64,000 bases of DNA from Hyphomicrobium sp. 12-62-95 (GCA_002279935.1 NCCZ01000002.1:124001-188000); one strand, 5' to 3'; numbered from the stretch's first letter, positions 17,390 through 25,665 are shown. Numbers and translations are program-made. The notes: generated by a model from the letters alone, not told the origin.

Positions 17390-17435
17390 GTTAAGGGCTC
17401 CTTGGTGTGTGTTGCATGGATTGCGATGTCGAGAG

Positions 17436-17460
17436 AACGCGAGGCTTCAAACCCGGTTCC
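17436..17460 (-). promoter_or_regulatory. EcfG-type promoter of the DUF1328 gene
   Basis: GGAAC (17460-17456), 16-nt spacer, CGTT (17439-17436) on the minus strand, 47 nt before the DUF1328 start. Confidence 0.87.
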
Positions 17461-17505
17461 CGGGCAGTCCTGATAAATTTTCATCGGCCTGGGCGGGTTA
17501 TGAAA

Positions 17506-17536
17506 AAGCGCCCCGGACGAGGTGTCCGGAGCGCTT
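17506..17536 (-). terminator. Rho-independent terminator of the CsbD gene
   Basis: Stem AAGCGCCCCGGAC / GTCCGGAGCGCTT with one mismatch and a short loop. Read on the minus strand it ends in CGCTTTTTC, giving a T-tract. Confidence 0.85.
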
Positions 17537-17555
17537 CCCGCAGTCCCGCGAGGCG

Positions 17556-17924
17556 TTAGCGCCCGACGGTCTTCTTGATGTCGCCGCTGATCTTCTGGGC
17601 TTCACCCTTGGCTTCCTGGGCAAGGCCTTCAGCTTCGAGTTCGGCCGAGCCGACAGCGCGGCCGACCGTCTGCTTCACGGTGCCGGCGGCGTCGTTGTAA
17701 TGGCCGGCAACCTTGTCCGAGGTGGACGACGACGTGACGCTGTCGTGTGCGTCAGACGCCGCGTTCTTGACCGAGCCGACAGCCTGCTGAGCTTCGCCCT
17801 TCACTTCCTGCGCCGCGCCTTCAGCGCGCATTTTGTCAGAGCCGACGAGCTTGCCGACACCCTGCTTTAGATTGCCGACGGCTTCGTTGGCATAGCCTTT
17901 GATCTTGTCACCCGTACCCGACAT
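17556..17924 (-). CDS. CsbD family stress protein with two tandem repeats
   Basis: 122 residues. CsbD units are about 50-60 residues; here two are fused: [19 protein letters not shown]... from about residue 6 and [19 protein letters not shown]... from about residue 70, each followed by a KGEAQ segment, joined by a Ser-rich linker. CsbD proteins are small hydrophilic proteins strongly induced by general stress; their molecular role is not settled. ATG 17924 is preceded by GGAGAAG. Expression is predicted from an exact EcfG promoter. Confidence 0.92.
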   Translation of the reverse strand: MSGTGDKIKGYANEAVGNLKQGVGKLVGSDKMRAEGAAQEVKGEAQQAVGSVKNAASDAHDSVTSSSTSDKVAGHYNDAAGTVKQTVGRAVGSAELEAEGLAQEAKGEAQKISGDIKKTVGR

Positions 17925-18008
17925 GGACTTCTCCTTCATCACTTGGGATCAAAACTGGGGATCAAACTGTGTTTCATCCGAGCGAGAGGTTTCTCGCCGT
18001 GCCCATCA

Positions 18009-18033
18009 AACGCACACGCACGATGTTGGTTCC
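18009..18033 (-). promoter_or_regulatory. EcfG-type promoter of the CsbD gene
   Basis: GGAAC (18033-18029), 16-nt spacer, CGTT (18012-18009) on the minus strand, 85 nt before the CsbD start. Confidence 0.83.
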
Positions 18034-18131
18034 CGCGGTTCCGCAGAATCTCGCAACCAATCCGCACTCCCCGCGTTCATGTTGCGGATGACATCAGGTC
18101 CGCGCGCGGCGACGGACATAACGGGGATCGA

Positions 18132-19955
18132 ATGACTATGCCCATGCTGGCCGACAACCTGCGTACGCTGCAAGCGTCGCTCATTATTGCCGCGATCATC
18201 ATCGCCGGCCTGATCTATGGCGCCGATCTTCTTATTCCACTGGCGATCGCCACCATCTTTTCCTTCATGCTCAATCCAATCGTACGAAAGCTCGTACGCT
18301 GGAACTTGCCGCGTGCTGTCGCCGTTGTGATCGTCCTCGGCGGAGCCTTTCTCTCGGCCGTCTCGCTCACCGCCGTACTCAGCGCGCAGATGCTGTCGCT
18401 TGCAGGTGATTTGCAGGGTTATCGCGAAAATCTCGTTGAAAAGGCTCGGTGGGTTTCGAGCCTTGGGCAGGGATCCGGCACGCTTCAGCGCGCGAGCGAC
18501 GCCGTCGAAGCGTTGGATGACGCTATACGGCAGGAGTTTGCAGAGCCCAAAGTTTCGACGCAGAGCGGAACATCATTAGGCGACCCTACGCCCAAAGCGA
18601 ACGGCGCTGCCCCGGAGGACGGAGCAAGCAGCGACAAGCCCACTACACTTACAGATATTCTTGATCGCGTGTCTGGGCCTGGCGCGATCTTCGCGCTGAC
18701 TGTTCTTTTCACAATGTTCCTGCTGCTGCAGTACGAGGACATTCGTGATCGCCTCATCCGGCTCGCTGGAACGGATAATCTGAGCGGCACGACGGCGGCG
18801 ATGAGCGATGCAGGATCGCGGCTGTCCAAGCTTTACTTGATGCAGGCGCTGCTTAACGGCGGCTTTGGCATCGTCACGGGTATCTTTCTCGGATTGATCG
18901 GCGTCCCCAATCCAATCCTGTGGGGCGTGGTTGGAGCAATCGCCCGGTTCATTCCCTACATCGGCTCTTTCATCGCGGCTGTTCCGCCCGTCATTCTGGC
19001 GGCTGGCGTGGATCCCGGTTGGGGCCTGGCGCTGACGACGGCCACCTTCTTTCTTATCGCCGAGCCCGTGATGGGGCACATCGTGGAGCCGGCTGTGCTT
19101 GGCAAGTCGATCGGTCTCAGCCCGTTTGCCATGGTACTGGCCGCGAGTTTCTGGGTCTTGATCTGGGGGCCGATCGGGCTGGTTCTGGCGGCGCCGCTGA
19201 CGCTGCTGCTGGTGGTTCTGGGCGCCTATATCCCACGGCTCGAATTTGCCAGCATTCTGCTCGGCGACCAGCGGGCGCTGGAGCCCCATCTCGATCTCTA
19301 CCGCCGCATTCTGGCAGGCGATACGGCGGCGGCGATCGCGCAAGTGGAAGATGAAATTGAAGAGCACGGGGTCAACGCGGCCATCGATACGGCCGTTTTG
19401 CCGGCCTTGCGACATGCGGCGGCCGATCAGCGCCGTGGTCGGATCGACGATGCGCGGCGGGATGACATCGTAGAGACGGTCGAAGACGTCGTCGATTTCA
19501 TCACCGAGACCGTGCCTGCCGCTGCGTCGTCGCCGGAGCGCGCGCACCGGGTTCTCGTCGTGCCCGCGCGCGGTCAATTCGATCAGCTGACTGCAAAGCT
19601 AGCGGCCGCCGTGCTCGACAAGTCGCCGCGGATCGATGCGGAAGCGTCCGAGGGATCGTCGGGATTATTGTCTGTTGCGCAGCGGATTTCCGACCAGAGC
19701 GAGGCTGCATTGGATGCCATCGTTATCGCGACGGCCGGCAGCATGGAAAGCCGGCTGATCGGCATTCTGGCTAAACGGACGCAGCAACAGTTTCCCACCA
19801 CACGGATCATGATCCTTGAAGCCGTGGAGCCGGGCTTTGGTCTCGACCGGGCTGCGTTACCGGAGGGTATTCCGCTCTGGCGCAGCGTCACCGAGGCCGT
19901 TGCTGCGCTCGACTTTGAGCCGACGCGGTCCATTGCCTCCGCTGATGCCGCGTAG
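18132..19955 (+). CDS. AI-2E family transporter with long C-terminal cytoplasmic domain
   Basis: 607 residues from ATG 18132 (GGGGA upstream). The N-terminal 360 residues show the AI-2E/PerM pattern: paired N-terminal helices, a periplasmic loop, then a cluster of helices with LIGVPNPILWGVVGAIARFIPYIG and GHIVEPAVLGKSIGLSP, characteristic of the family. Typical members are 340-400 residues; this one adds about 240 residues with a helical region and an alternating beta/alpha segment (RVLVVPARGQFDQL ... LDAIVIATAGSMESRLIG). Substrate is unknown. It is divergent from the CsbD gene, but I see no EcfG motif on its own strand. Confidence 0.85.
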   Translation: MTMPMLADNLRTLQASLIIAAIIIAGLIYGADLLIPLAIATIFSFMLNPIVRKLVRWNLPRAVAVVIVLGGAFLSAVSLTAVLSAQMLSLAGDLQGYRENLVEKARWVSSLGQGSGTLQRASDAVEALDDAIRQEFAEPKVSTQSGTSLGDPTPKANGAAPEDGASSDKPTTLTDILDRVSGPGAIFALTVLFTMFLLLQYEDIRDRLIRLAGTDNLSGTTAAMSDAGSRLSKLYLMQALLNGGFGIVTGIFLGLIGVPNPILWGVVGAIARFIPYIGSFIAAVPPVILAAGVDPGWGLALTTATFFLIAEPVMGHIVEPAVLGKSIGLSPFAMVLAASFWVLIWGPIGLVLAAPLTLLLVVLGAYIPRLEFASILLGDQRALEPHLDLYRRILAGDTAAAIAQVEDEIEEHGVNAAIDTAVLPALRHAAADQRRGRIDDARRDDIVETVEDVVDFITETVPAAASSPERAHRVLVVPARGQFDQLTAKLAAAVLDKSPRIDAEASEGSSGLLSVAQRISDQSEAALDAIVIATAGSMESRLIGILAKRTQQQFPTTRIMILEAVEPGFGLDRAALPEGIPLWRSVTEAVAALDFEPTRSIASADAA

Positions 19956-19997
19956 CGGTGCGTCTATCCGCAACGCGACGGCAAAGTCGTCGCAGCC

Positions 19998-20023
19998 GGA
20001 AACCAGTTCCAGGGTCCGGCGTT
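19998..20023 (+). promoter_or_regulatory. Weak EcfG-like promoter
   Basis: GGAAA (one mismatch), 17-nt spacer, CGTT on the plus strand, 97 nt before the 25-residue gene at 20120. A near match only. Confidence 0.35.
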
Positions 20024-20119
20024 ATGCCCACAACCCTGCGACGGTGCGTGAATTTTGGCGCGTGGACGGAGCACACCGGCGCCAGCAGGGAGTGAGGTGG
20101 AATAGCGAAGGAGAATGCA

Positions 20120-20197
20120 ATGAAGTCCGTAGCCCTGTGGATTGTCGGCGTGCCGATATCGGTGATCTTTCTGTTGAACATCTTCAACGTGATCTAG
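20120..20197 (+). CDS. 25-residue single-pass membrane peptide
   Basis: ATG 20120 has a strong site (GAAGGAG, 7 nt spacing) and the product is almost entirely one transmembrane helix beginning MKSVALWIVGVP and ending in FNVI. It stops 4 nt before the next gene. Too short for usual gene finders. Similar tiny membrane proteins occur near stress genes in Rhizobiales, from memory only. Function unknown. Confidence 0.6.
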   Translation: MKSVALWIVGVPISVIFLLNIFNVI

Positions 20198-20201
20198 CGC
20201 C

Positions 20202-20426
20202 ATGGCAGACGCACACACCGAGACGGCTGGCTTTTTCGGATGGGCGGAGGAACCGCTCGCCACTGACGTCAGTGATTATGTCTCAGGCCGGCTCGATCCT
20301 CTCGCAGAGCGGGATTTCGAGCGCATTGCACGGCGCGACGGCCGCGTCGCGGCTGCCGTCGATCATGCCAAGGCTGTCCGCCGCCGCGTGGAAATGCGGC
20401 TTGGCAACCGCCGTCGGGGGAACTGA
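20202..20426 (+). CDS. Small hypothetical protein resembling an anti-sigma N-terminal helix bundle
   Basis: 74 residues, soluble. The middle segment VSDYVSGRLDPLAERDFER followed by a basic helix looks like the start of zinc-less anti-sigma domains, which share a 'YVDGRLDPxxR' pattern, but there is no HxxxCxxC and no membrane anchor. It follows the 25-residue gene closely, so the two probably form one transcript. The resemblance is only suggestive. Confidence 0.6.
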   Translation: MADAHTETAGFFGWAEEPLATDVSDYVSGRLDPLAERDFERIARRDGRVAAAVDHAKAVRRRVEMRLGNRRRGN

Positions 20427-20443
20427 CCGTTGACCGGCGCGTT
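20419..20443 (+). promoter_or_regulatory. EcfG-type promoter of the PRC-barrel gene
   Basis: GGAAC (20419-20423), 16-nt spacer, CGTT (20440-20443), exact consensus on the plus strand and 66 nt before ATG 20509. The -35 element overlaps the end of the preceding gene. Confidence 0.87.
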
Positions 20444-20508
20444 CTGCTGATCTGTGCAGCGATCACCACCACTTCAACCATCGTTGCGTAAGATGAGGAT
20501 TGAAGCCC

Positions 20509-20982
20509 ATGACACCCTTCCATGTGATTCCGCTTGCCGCCGTGTTGATGTTTTCGACGTCAGCCGTTGCGCAGGAGACCCCGCAGCAGCCGGCCACGCC
20601 GCCTGCCGCAACCGAACCAACTCCCGCTTCGCCTGAACCAGCGACCCCCGCACCGCCGGCCGTGCAGCAGGCGCCAGCTGAAATTCCGGCGCCAACCGCT
20701 GAGGCCACACAAGCGCCGGTGCTCACCGACGATCAGGCGCGCGCTTTGAAGAACAAGGTCGTGTGGTCGAGCGATCAGAAGAATGTCGGTGAGGTCGCCG
20801 ATATTGTGCGCGATAGCGATGGCCGCATCAAAGAATTACATGCAGACATCGGCGGCTTTCTCGGTTTCGGCGAGACGCGGGTTCGCGTTGCTCCCGATGA
20901 GTTCCGGATGATGGATGACCGGATTGTTCTGACGCGCACGCAAGCGCAGGTCGAGACGTTGCCGCAAGTGATTGAGAACTAA
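20509..20982 (+). CDS. Secreted PRC-barrel domain protein
   Basis: 157 residues: signal peptide (about 1-22, ending AVAQE), a Pro/Ala/Glu-rich linker (about 23-75), then a PRC-barrel (about 80-150) with VWSSDQKNVGEVADIV and GFLGFGETRVRV. PRC-barrel proteins of this type are general-stress targets in Rhizobiales. ATG 20509 is chosen over a TTG three codons upstream. It has an exact EcfG promoter. Confidence 0.88.
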   Translation: MTPFHVIPLAAVLMFSTSAVAQETPQQPATPPAATEPTPASPEPATPAPPAVQQAPAEIPAPTAEATQAPVLTDDQARALKNKVVWSSDQKNVGEVADIVRDSDGRIKELHADIGGFLGFGETRVRVAPDEFRMMDDRIVLTRTQAQVETLPQVIEN

Positions 20983-21055
20983 ACCTGCACCCGCCGGTCC
21001 CGTATGCGTAACGCTTCGGGGCCGGGGGTTGTTATGACGACAAGGGGAGGACTAT

Positions 21056-21304
21056 ATGGCACGTTTTGTGATGCGGCGCGGTCCGTCCTGGCAATGCCCG
21101 GAATGGCGCCGGCAACTGAGTGCAGCGCTCGATCTCAATGAGCGCGCGCGGCTTGCGCTGACCCGGCTTGAGGCGGCCGCGCGCCGTCAAGAGGCCCAGC
21201 AGCCGTCGTATAGCTTGGCGCGAATGACTGTGCCCTTTTTCGGAGATGGCGTTCCCGCGGGCGGCGCCTTCTCGATCCGGCCAGAGTTCAGCAGTTTTGC
21301 TTAA
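21056..21304 (+). CDS. Small hypothetical protein
   Basis: 82 residues, Arg/Ala-rich. The main support is a strong ribosome site (GGGGAGGA, 5 nt from ATG 21056). A helical segment LNERARLALTRLEAAARRQEAQ lies in the middle, written here only in part. It overlaps by 4 nt the end of the converging receiver-kinase gene. No family recognised. Confidence 0.5.
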   Translation: MARFVMRRGPSWQCPEWRRQLSAALDLNERARLALTRLEAAARRQEAQQPSYSLARMTVPFFGDGVPAGGAFSIRPEFSSFA

Positions 21305-22359
21305 GCGACGGGGAACGTGATGCGTGCCGTGGTTCCCTGCTGCCGATGATCGTATGTCAGCGTTGCATGTAGCGATTTTGTCATCGCCTGCACGATCCGC
21401 GTCCCCAGACCTGTCCCCTTCGACGGTCCAGTTCCCTTCCAACCCACGCCGTCGTCTTCGACGCGAATGGCGGCTGTGCCATTCCCGAGATCGTGCAGGC
21501 TGATGCGGATTGGACCGACTTCGCCTTCGGGATAGGCATATTTCACTGCGTTTGTGACGAGTTCTGTGACGACCATGGCAAGCGAAATGGCCCGATCGGT
21601 GGAGATGGCGACGCTTGAGTCCGCGCTCACCGTCAGGTCGTGCGATTTGCGGCCTTCGCCAACGGCTGCGAGAAGATCCGTGCCGAGGTTCTTCAGGTAT
21701 GCGTCGAGTTCGACGGAGCGTACGTCGGCGGACGTGTAGAGGCGGCGATGGATTCCGGCGATGGCGAGGATGCGGGCGCGCATTTCAGCCAAGGCGGTTT
21801 TAGCGGCTGGATCGGTGACGCAGTTTGATTGGAGCGTGGCCAGCGATGAAATCATCGCTAGCGAATTGGCAACGCGGTGGTTCACCTCGGCGAGCAGCAT
21901 TTCGGCCCGCTCCTTGGCCTCCAGGATCAGACGCTGGGCCTCTTCACGTTCGGCCACGAGGCGGCGCTTGGCGACGGCGTCGTTGATCGCCGATACGATC
22001 AACTCCCGATAGTGACCGTTGATATCCTTCCAGACATAGTCGGTTGCACCCGATCGCAGCGCTGCCATAACGATATTGGCATCGTCCGAACCGGTGACGT
22101 AGATAATCGGCGTGTTGCCGCTGAAGTTGGTCAATTCAGCGATGAGATCCAGACCGGTTTCCGTGCCGAGGTGATGATCGAGCGCGATGACGTCGTATGT
22201 TGCCTCGCGGAGAAGCGACAGGCTTTCGGATCCGCTGCCGGCATGATCGACGTCCATGCCGTGGCGTGACAACGACTTCTTGAGGAGGAGCGCGAGGCCC
22301 TCGTCGTCATCGATATATAAAACGCGGATCATTGGGGTATCCACGGTGGGCACAGTCAT
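21301..22359 (-). CDS. Response regulator-histidine kinase hybrid (HWE/HisKA_2 type)
   Basis: 352 residues from ATG 22359. An N-terminal receiver (about 10-130) with IDDD, acceptor Asp61 (LDHHLG) and the VWKD lysine is fused directly to a kinase with His161 in EVNHRVANS, the N-box VTELVTNAVKYAY, and a DDGVGW G-box. This is the same output layout as regulators that feed the PhyR pathway in other alphaproteobacteria (receiver in front, HWE/HisKA_2 kinase behind). It is the last gene of a three-gene operon, 15 nt after the single-domain regulator. A GTG at 22374 is an alternative start. Confidence 0.88.
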   Translation of the reverse strand: MTVPTVDTPMIRVLYIDDDEGLALLLKKSLSRHGMDVDHAGSGSESLSLLREATYDVIALDHHLGTETGLDLIAELTNFSGNTPIIYVTGSDDANIVMAALRSGATDYVWKDINGHYRELIVSAINDAVAKRRLVAEREEAQRLILEAKERAEMLLAEVNHRVANSLAMISSLATLQSNCVTDPAAKTALAEMRARILAIAGIHRRLYTSADVRSVELDAYLKNLGTDLLAAVGEGRKSHDLTVSADSSVAISTDRAISLAMVVTELVTNAVKYAYPEGEVGPIRISLHDLGNGTAAIRVEDDGVGWKGTGPSKGTGLGTRIVQAMTKSLHATLTYDHRQQGTTARITFPVA

Positions 22360-22374
22360 TGTTTGGCCAATCAC

Positions 22375-22824
22375 TTATTCAGCTGCCGGGACCTGCATGA
22401 CCGCAACAAAGAGGCCGAGCTGGCGGATGGCATTGGCGAAGCTTTCATAGTTCACGGGTTTGGTGATGTAGACATTTGCCCCCAGATCATAGCAGCGCTG
22501 AATTTCGCGCTCGTCATCGGTCGTGGTGAGGACGACGACCGGTGAGCGGCGGATGTGCGGGTTGGTTTTGATCTTCTGGAGAATATCGACACCGCTCATG
22601 TCCGGCAGATTGAGATCGAGCAGGATTAGCAGAGCACGTTTCGAATGGACGCCGCCGCTGCCATCTTCGCCGAGCAGGTATTCGAGCGCTGCATGACCGC
22701 TGACGAGCGGAATGATTTCGTTGGTCACTCCCGCGCGGCGGATGTTGCGCTCGATGAGGCGGGCGTGGCCTTCGTCGTCCTCGATCATCACGATGGTTAC
22801 GAGCGATGCGTTGTCCGTATTCAT
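22375..22824 (-). CDS. Single-domain response regulator
   Basis: 149 residues, a lone receiver with the acidic pair in MIEDDE, acceptor Asp70 ([11 protein letters not shown]), and Lys in TKPV. The insertion LGEDGSGG before strand 3 is typical of the Rcp1-like regulators partnered with sensor kinases. With no output domain it should relay phosphate between the kinase encoded upstream (start overlap ATGA, 22821-22824) and a partner, perhaps the hybrid kinase downstream. Confidence 0.92.
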   Translation of the reverse strand: MNTDNASLVTIVMIEDDEGHARLIERNIRRAGVTNEIIPLVSGHAALEYLLGEDGSGGVHSKRALLILLDLNLPDMSGVDILQKIKTNPHIRRSPVVVLTTTDDEREIQRCYDLGANVYITKPVNYESFANAIRQLGLFVAVMQVPAAE

Positions 22825-24371
22825 GCCGTCTGCTCCTTGGTCACGGGGCTTTGGCCCGACATTTTCTTCGGCAAGTCGACTGTGAAGACCGTGCCCTCGC
22901 CGAGCTTGGATTCGACCGTCACGTCGCCGCCCAGCGCGCGCACGAGGGAGCGCACGTGGGCAAGGCCGATGCCTTCGCCGGGCCGATCGGGTTTGCCGGC
23001 GCGGCGGAACAGGTCGAATATCCGCTTCAAGTCCTGCTCGGCAACGCCACGTCCGTTATCGCTAATGCGCAGCTTGACGCGGCCGCCGCTCTCTACGAAC
23101 GTGATTTTGATTTCTCCGGGCCGGCGGGGATCGAGGTATTTCACCGCGTTGTCCAGGATATTGCCGACGATCTGGCTGAGGGCCAGACGGTCGGACACCA
23201 CGGAGGGCAACGACGGCTCGACATCGACGGTGACGCCGGCTTCCTCAATTTGATGTTGCAGGCTGGCCAGCGCAGTCTCGACCAACTCGTCCAGCTGGAC
23301 GCGCTCGCGCTTCAACTCGCGGCGGCCTTCACGCGACAGTTTCAGTATGGCACCAATCAGGCCATCCATCTTGACGCTGGATTTGCGAATGAAGCTCACC
23401 GACTCTGGGATATCTTCCGTCGCGATACTGGCAGCGGCCGCCTCATCGACGTCGGAGGCGGTGCGCGCAAAATATCCGGCTAGCCGGTTGGACGCGCTTT
23501 CCAGCTCGCTGGTGAAGCCCATAATGTTCACCAGGGGCGCGCGCAGATCATGGCTGACAATATAAGCGAAGCGCTGGATTTCATCGTTGGCTTCCGTCAG
23601 CGCTTCGGTGCGGCTCCTGACGCGGTCTTCGAGTTCGTCGGTGAGAGTTTGCAAGGAGTCGCGGGCGGCCTGGAGTTTGCCCGTGTTGTTGGCGACAATG
23701 TAGAACGCCAAGCCCGCGAAGCTAATGAGGAGGAGCGACCCGAAGGCCGTCGTTATCGACAGCCTGTTGGCGGATGTGGACAAGTCCTCAAGCCCGCGCC
23801 CCACGGCCGTATCGGCGCGCTCCGTGATGGATTCGAGATTGTCGCGAAGAACGCCCATGTAGTTCAGGCCCGCGTCGCTGCCGATAATCCGCATCGCCTC
23901 GTCCCGTTGGCCGCTTTTGGCGAGTGAGATGGTTTGCGCCATCTCGGCCAATTTTTTCTCCACTATGGGGGCAATCACAGCGATGCGATCCTGGTCGGCG
24001 CGATCCTTCGCATTCTCCATCAAATCGCCAAGATACTTCTTGGCGTCGGCGATGCCGCGGAAATAGGGCTCCAGGTAGATGTCCTCGCCGGTCAGTAGAA
24101 AGCCGCGCTGGCCAGTTTCGGCATTCAGCAGGCCGACCTTGGTTTTGCGGGCCGCCATGCGGACGATCCGTTGCTCGGCGATTTTCTCTGCTTGCGCTTC
24201 CGTCTCAGACGACAGCTTGAACGACGAGATCACCAGCATGAAAAGCAGGACTGCGCCGGCGGCAAAGAGGAGCATCGTCGATTGGAACGTGTTTAATCCG
24301 AGTGATTGGGCCGTCACGCGGGCGTCTCCAGGCTCACTGTGTTCGTCTCCATCGCATACACGATCAGTCAT
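22821..24371 (-). CDS. CHASE3-domain membrane histidine kinase
   Basis: 516 residues. One transmembrane helix at about 30-50, a periplasmic CHASE3 sensor (about 55-190, with the AETGQRGFLLTGE signature), a second helix at about 205-228, a coiled linker, HisKA with His274 in IVSHDLRAP, and an HATPase with NILDNAVKY, DNGRG and GEGIGLAH. It autophosphorylates in response to an unknown extracytoplasmic signal. It is first in an operon with two receiver proteins. No EcfG motif is visible upstream. Confidence 0.93.
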   Translation of the reverse strand: MTDRVCDGDEHSEPGDARVTAQSLGLNTFQSTMLLFAAGAVLLFMLVISSFKLSSETEAQAEKIAEQRIVRMAARKTKVGLLNAETGQRGFLLTGEDIYLEPYFRGIADAKKYLGDLMENAKDRADQDRIAVIAPIVEKKLAEMAQTISLAKSGQRDEAMRIIGSDAGLNYMGVLRDNLESITERADTAVGRGLEDLSTSANRLSITTAFGSLLLISFAGLAFYIVANNTGKLQAARDSLQTLTDELEDRVRSRTEALTEANDEIQRFAYIVSHDLRAPLVNIMGFTSELESASNRLAGYFARTASDVDEAAAASIATEDIPESVSFIRKSSVKMDGLIGAILKLSREGRRELKRERVQLDELVETALASLQHQIEEAGVTVDVEPSLPSVVSDRLALSQIVGNILDNAVKYLDPRRPGEIKITFVESGGRVKLRISDNGRGVAEQDLKRIFDLFRRAGKPDRPGEGIGLAHVRSLVRALGGDVTVESKLGEGTVFTVDLPKKMSGQSPVTKEQTA

Positions 24372-24458
24372 GACTTGAGGATCAAATGATTTGCATCAGA
24401 GGTTAATCCGTATGCGGATTATATCTGTCCGTTGGGCTCCGAAACTTTTGCATGACGC

Positions 24459-24483
24459 GGAACCCTCCTGCGGGACTGGCGTT
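24459..24483 (+). promoter_or_regulatory. EcfG-type promoter of the PA2169-like gene
   Basis: GGAAC (24459-24463), 16-nt spacer, CGTT (24480-24483) on the plus strand, 35 nt before the start codon. Confidence 0.87.
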
Positions 24484-24517
24484 CTCCTGACGAACGGCGC
24501 TGCGGCGCTTTCTGACG

Positions 24518-24961
24518 ATGGAGAGTTCAGTGGCCCATTTTAGCGATGCACTGTCGTCACTTTACACGGCACTTGTCGACAGCCGTAATGGTTACGAAGA
24601 GGCCGCGAAGGATGCCGGCAAAACCGGTCTGGTTTCTCTGTACGAAGAGATGATCGCATTGCGGCGGCAATCGATCGCGGAACTCGAACCGTTGCTGATC
24701 AAGGCTGGGCTGACGCCTGACACAGGTGGATCGTTCATGTCGACGGTGCACCGGACAATTATTTCCTTCCAGTCGATGCTGACCGATCTGGACGAAACAG
24801 TGCTGCCCGGCTTCATCGATGGGGAGAAGCGGATCTTGGAAACATACGACGAAGCGATTGCGCATTCCGGGGATCCCGACCGGGAAGTCCTGACGCGGCA
24901 ACGTGCCGAACTTATCGAACGCATCGCCGAAATGGAGCGCCGGGCGCAAAAGGCAGCCTGA
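24518..24961 (+). CDS. PA2169-like (DUF2383) four-helix protein
   Basis: 147 residues, all helical and ferritin-like in spacing, with no membrane segment. Features seen: LYTALVDSRNGYEEAAKDAG near the N-terminus and a later GEKRILETYDEAI, matching the PA2169 family. Such proteins are induced by general stress; activity is unknown. A GTG five codons downstream is an alternative start. It stands just behind an exact EcfG promoter and is divergent from the CHASE3 kinase operon. Confidence 0.8.
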   Translation: MESSVAHFSDALSSLYTALVDSRNGYEEAAKDAGKTGLVSLYEEMIALRRQSIAELEPLLIKAGLTPDTGGSFMSTVHRTIISFQSMLTDLDETVLPGFIDGEKRILETYDEAIAHSGDPDREVLTRQRAELIERIAEMERRAQKAA

Positions 24962-25024
24962 CTTCGGCGACACGGAAATCTGCAGGCAACCCCGTCATCC
25001 CCCCCGACCGACCCTGCCTGCAGA

Positions 25025-25063
25025 GAGGCGAGCCTGCGTCATCCCCCCGGCGTGGCTCGCCTC
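25025..25063 (+). terminator. Probable terminator after the PA2169-like gene
   Basis: A perfect 10-bp inverted repeat (GAGGCGAGCC / GGCTCGCCTC) with a 19-nt loop, followed by ACCTTTCTTTCT. The T-tract is interrupted, so termination may be partial. Confidence 0.55.
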
Positions 25064-25114
25064 ACCTTTCTTTCTCGCATCAGCATGTCCACATCCAACG
25101 CGGAGCCCTGACCC

Positions 25115-25606
25115 ATGAAAATCGAGAACCTCAACGACCTGTTCGTTCACACGCTGCAGGACATCTATTACGCAGAGAAGAAGATCGTGAAGGCGCTGCC
25201 GAAGATGGTCAAGAAGACCGACAGCCCTGAACTCGCCAAGGCCTTTGAGAGCCACCTGACCGAAACGGAAGGTCAAATCCAGCGGCTCGATCAGGTGTTC
25301 GAAATGTGCGGCGAAAAGCCTAAGGCCACGAAGAGCCCGGCGATCGACGGCATTCTGGAAGAGGCCGAAGAGCTGATGTCGGAGATCAAGGACCCCGACA
25401 CGCGCGACGCGGCGATGATCGCTGCAGCCCAGGCGGTCGAGCATTACGAGATCACGCGCTACGGTACGCTCGTCTCGTGGGCGAACCTTCTCGGCATGAA
25501 GGACGCGGCCAACGTGCTGGGCCAGACGCTGAAGGAAGAGTACAGCGCCGACCAGAAGCTTTCCAAGCTCGGCGAAGGCCGCCTCAATAAAGAGGCCGCT
25601 GCCTAA
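25115..25606 (+). CDS. DUF892 (YciE/YciF-like) ferritin-like protein
   Basis: 163 residues, a four-helix ferritin-like bundle. Conserved features include DLFVHTLQDIYYAEK at the start, glutamates in the helices, and AAQAVEHYEITRYGTL. YciF-type proteins are stress proteins with a metal site whose role is unclear. No EcfG motif is visible upstream, so it may depend on readthrough from the PA2169-like gene. It ends in a strong terminator. Confidence 0.92.
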   Translation: MKIENLNDLFVHTLQDIYYAEKKIVKALPKMVKKTDSPELAKAFESHLTETEGQIQRLDQVFEMCGEKPKATKSPAIDGILEEAEELMSEIKDPDTRDAAMIAAAQAVEHYEITRYGTLVSWANLLGMKDAANVLGQTLKEEYSADQKLSKLGEGRLNKEAAA

Positions 25607-25636
25607 CTTTCATGACCTGCGCTTCCTCAAGACCCT

Positions 25637-25665
25637 AAAGCCCGGAGCAATCCGGGCTTTTTTTT
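25637..25665 (+). terminator. Strong rho-independent terminator
   Basis: Perfect 10-bp stem AAAGCCCGGA / TCCGGGCTTT around GCAA, followed by five more T residues. It ends the DUF892 transcript. Confidence 0.95.

Noticed and set aside
18576..19577. A 333-residue minus-strand frame inside the AI-2E gene
   Set aside because: It is antisense to a clear transporter and has no motifs.
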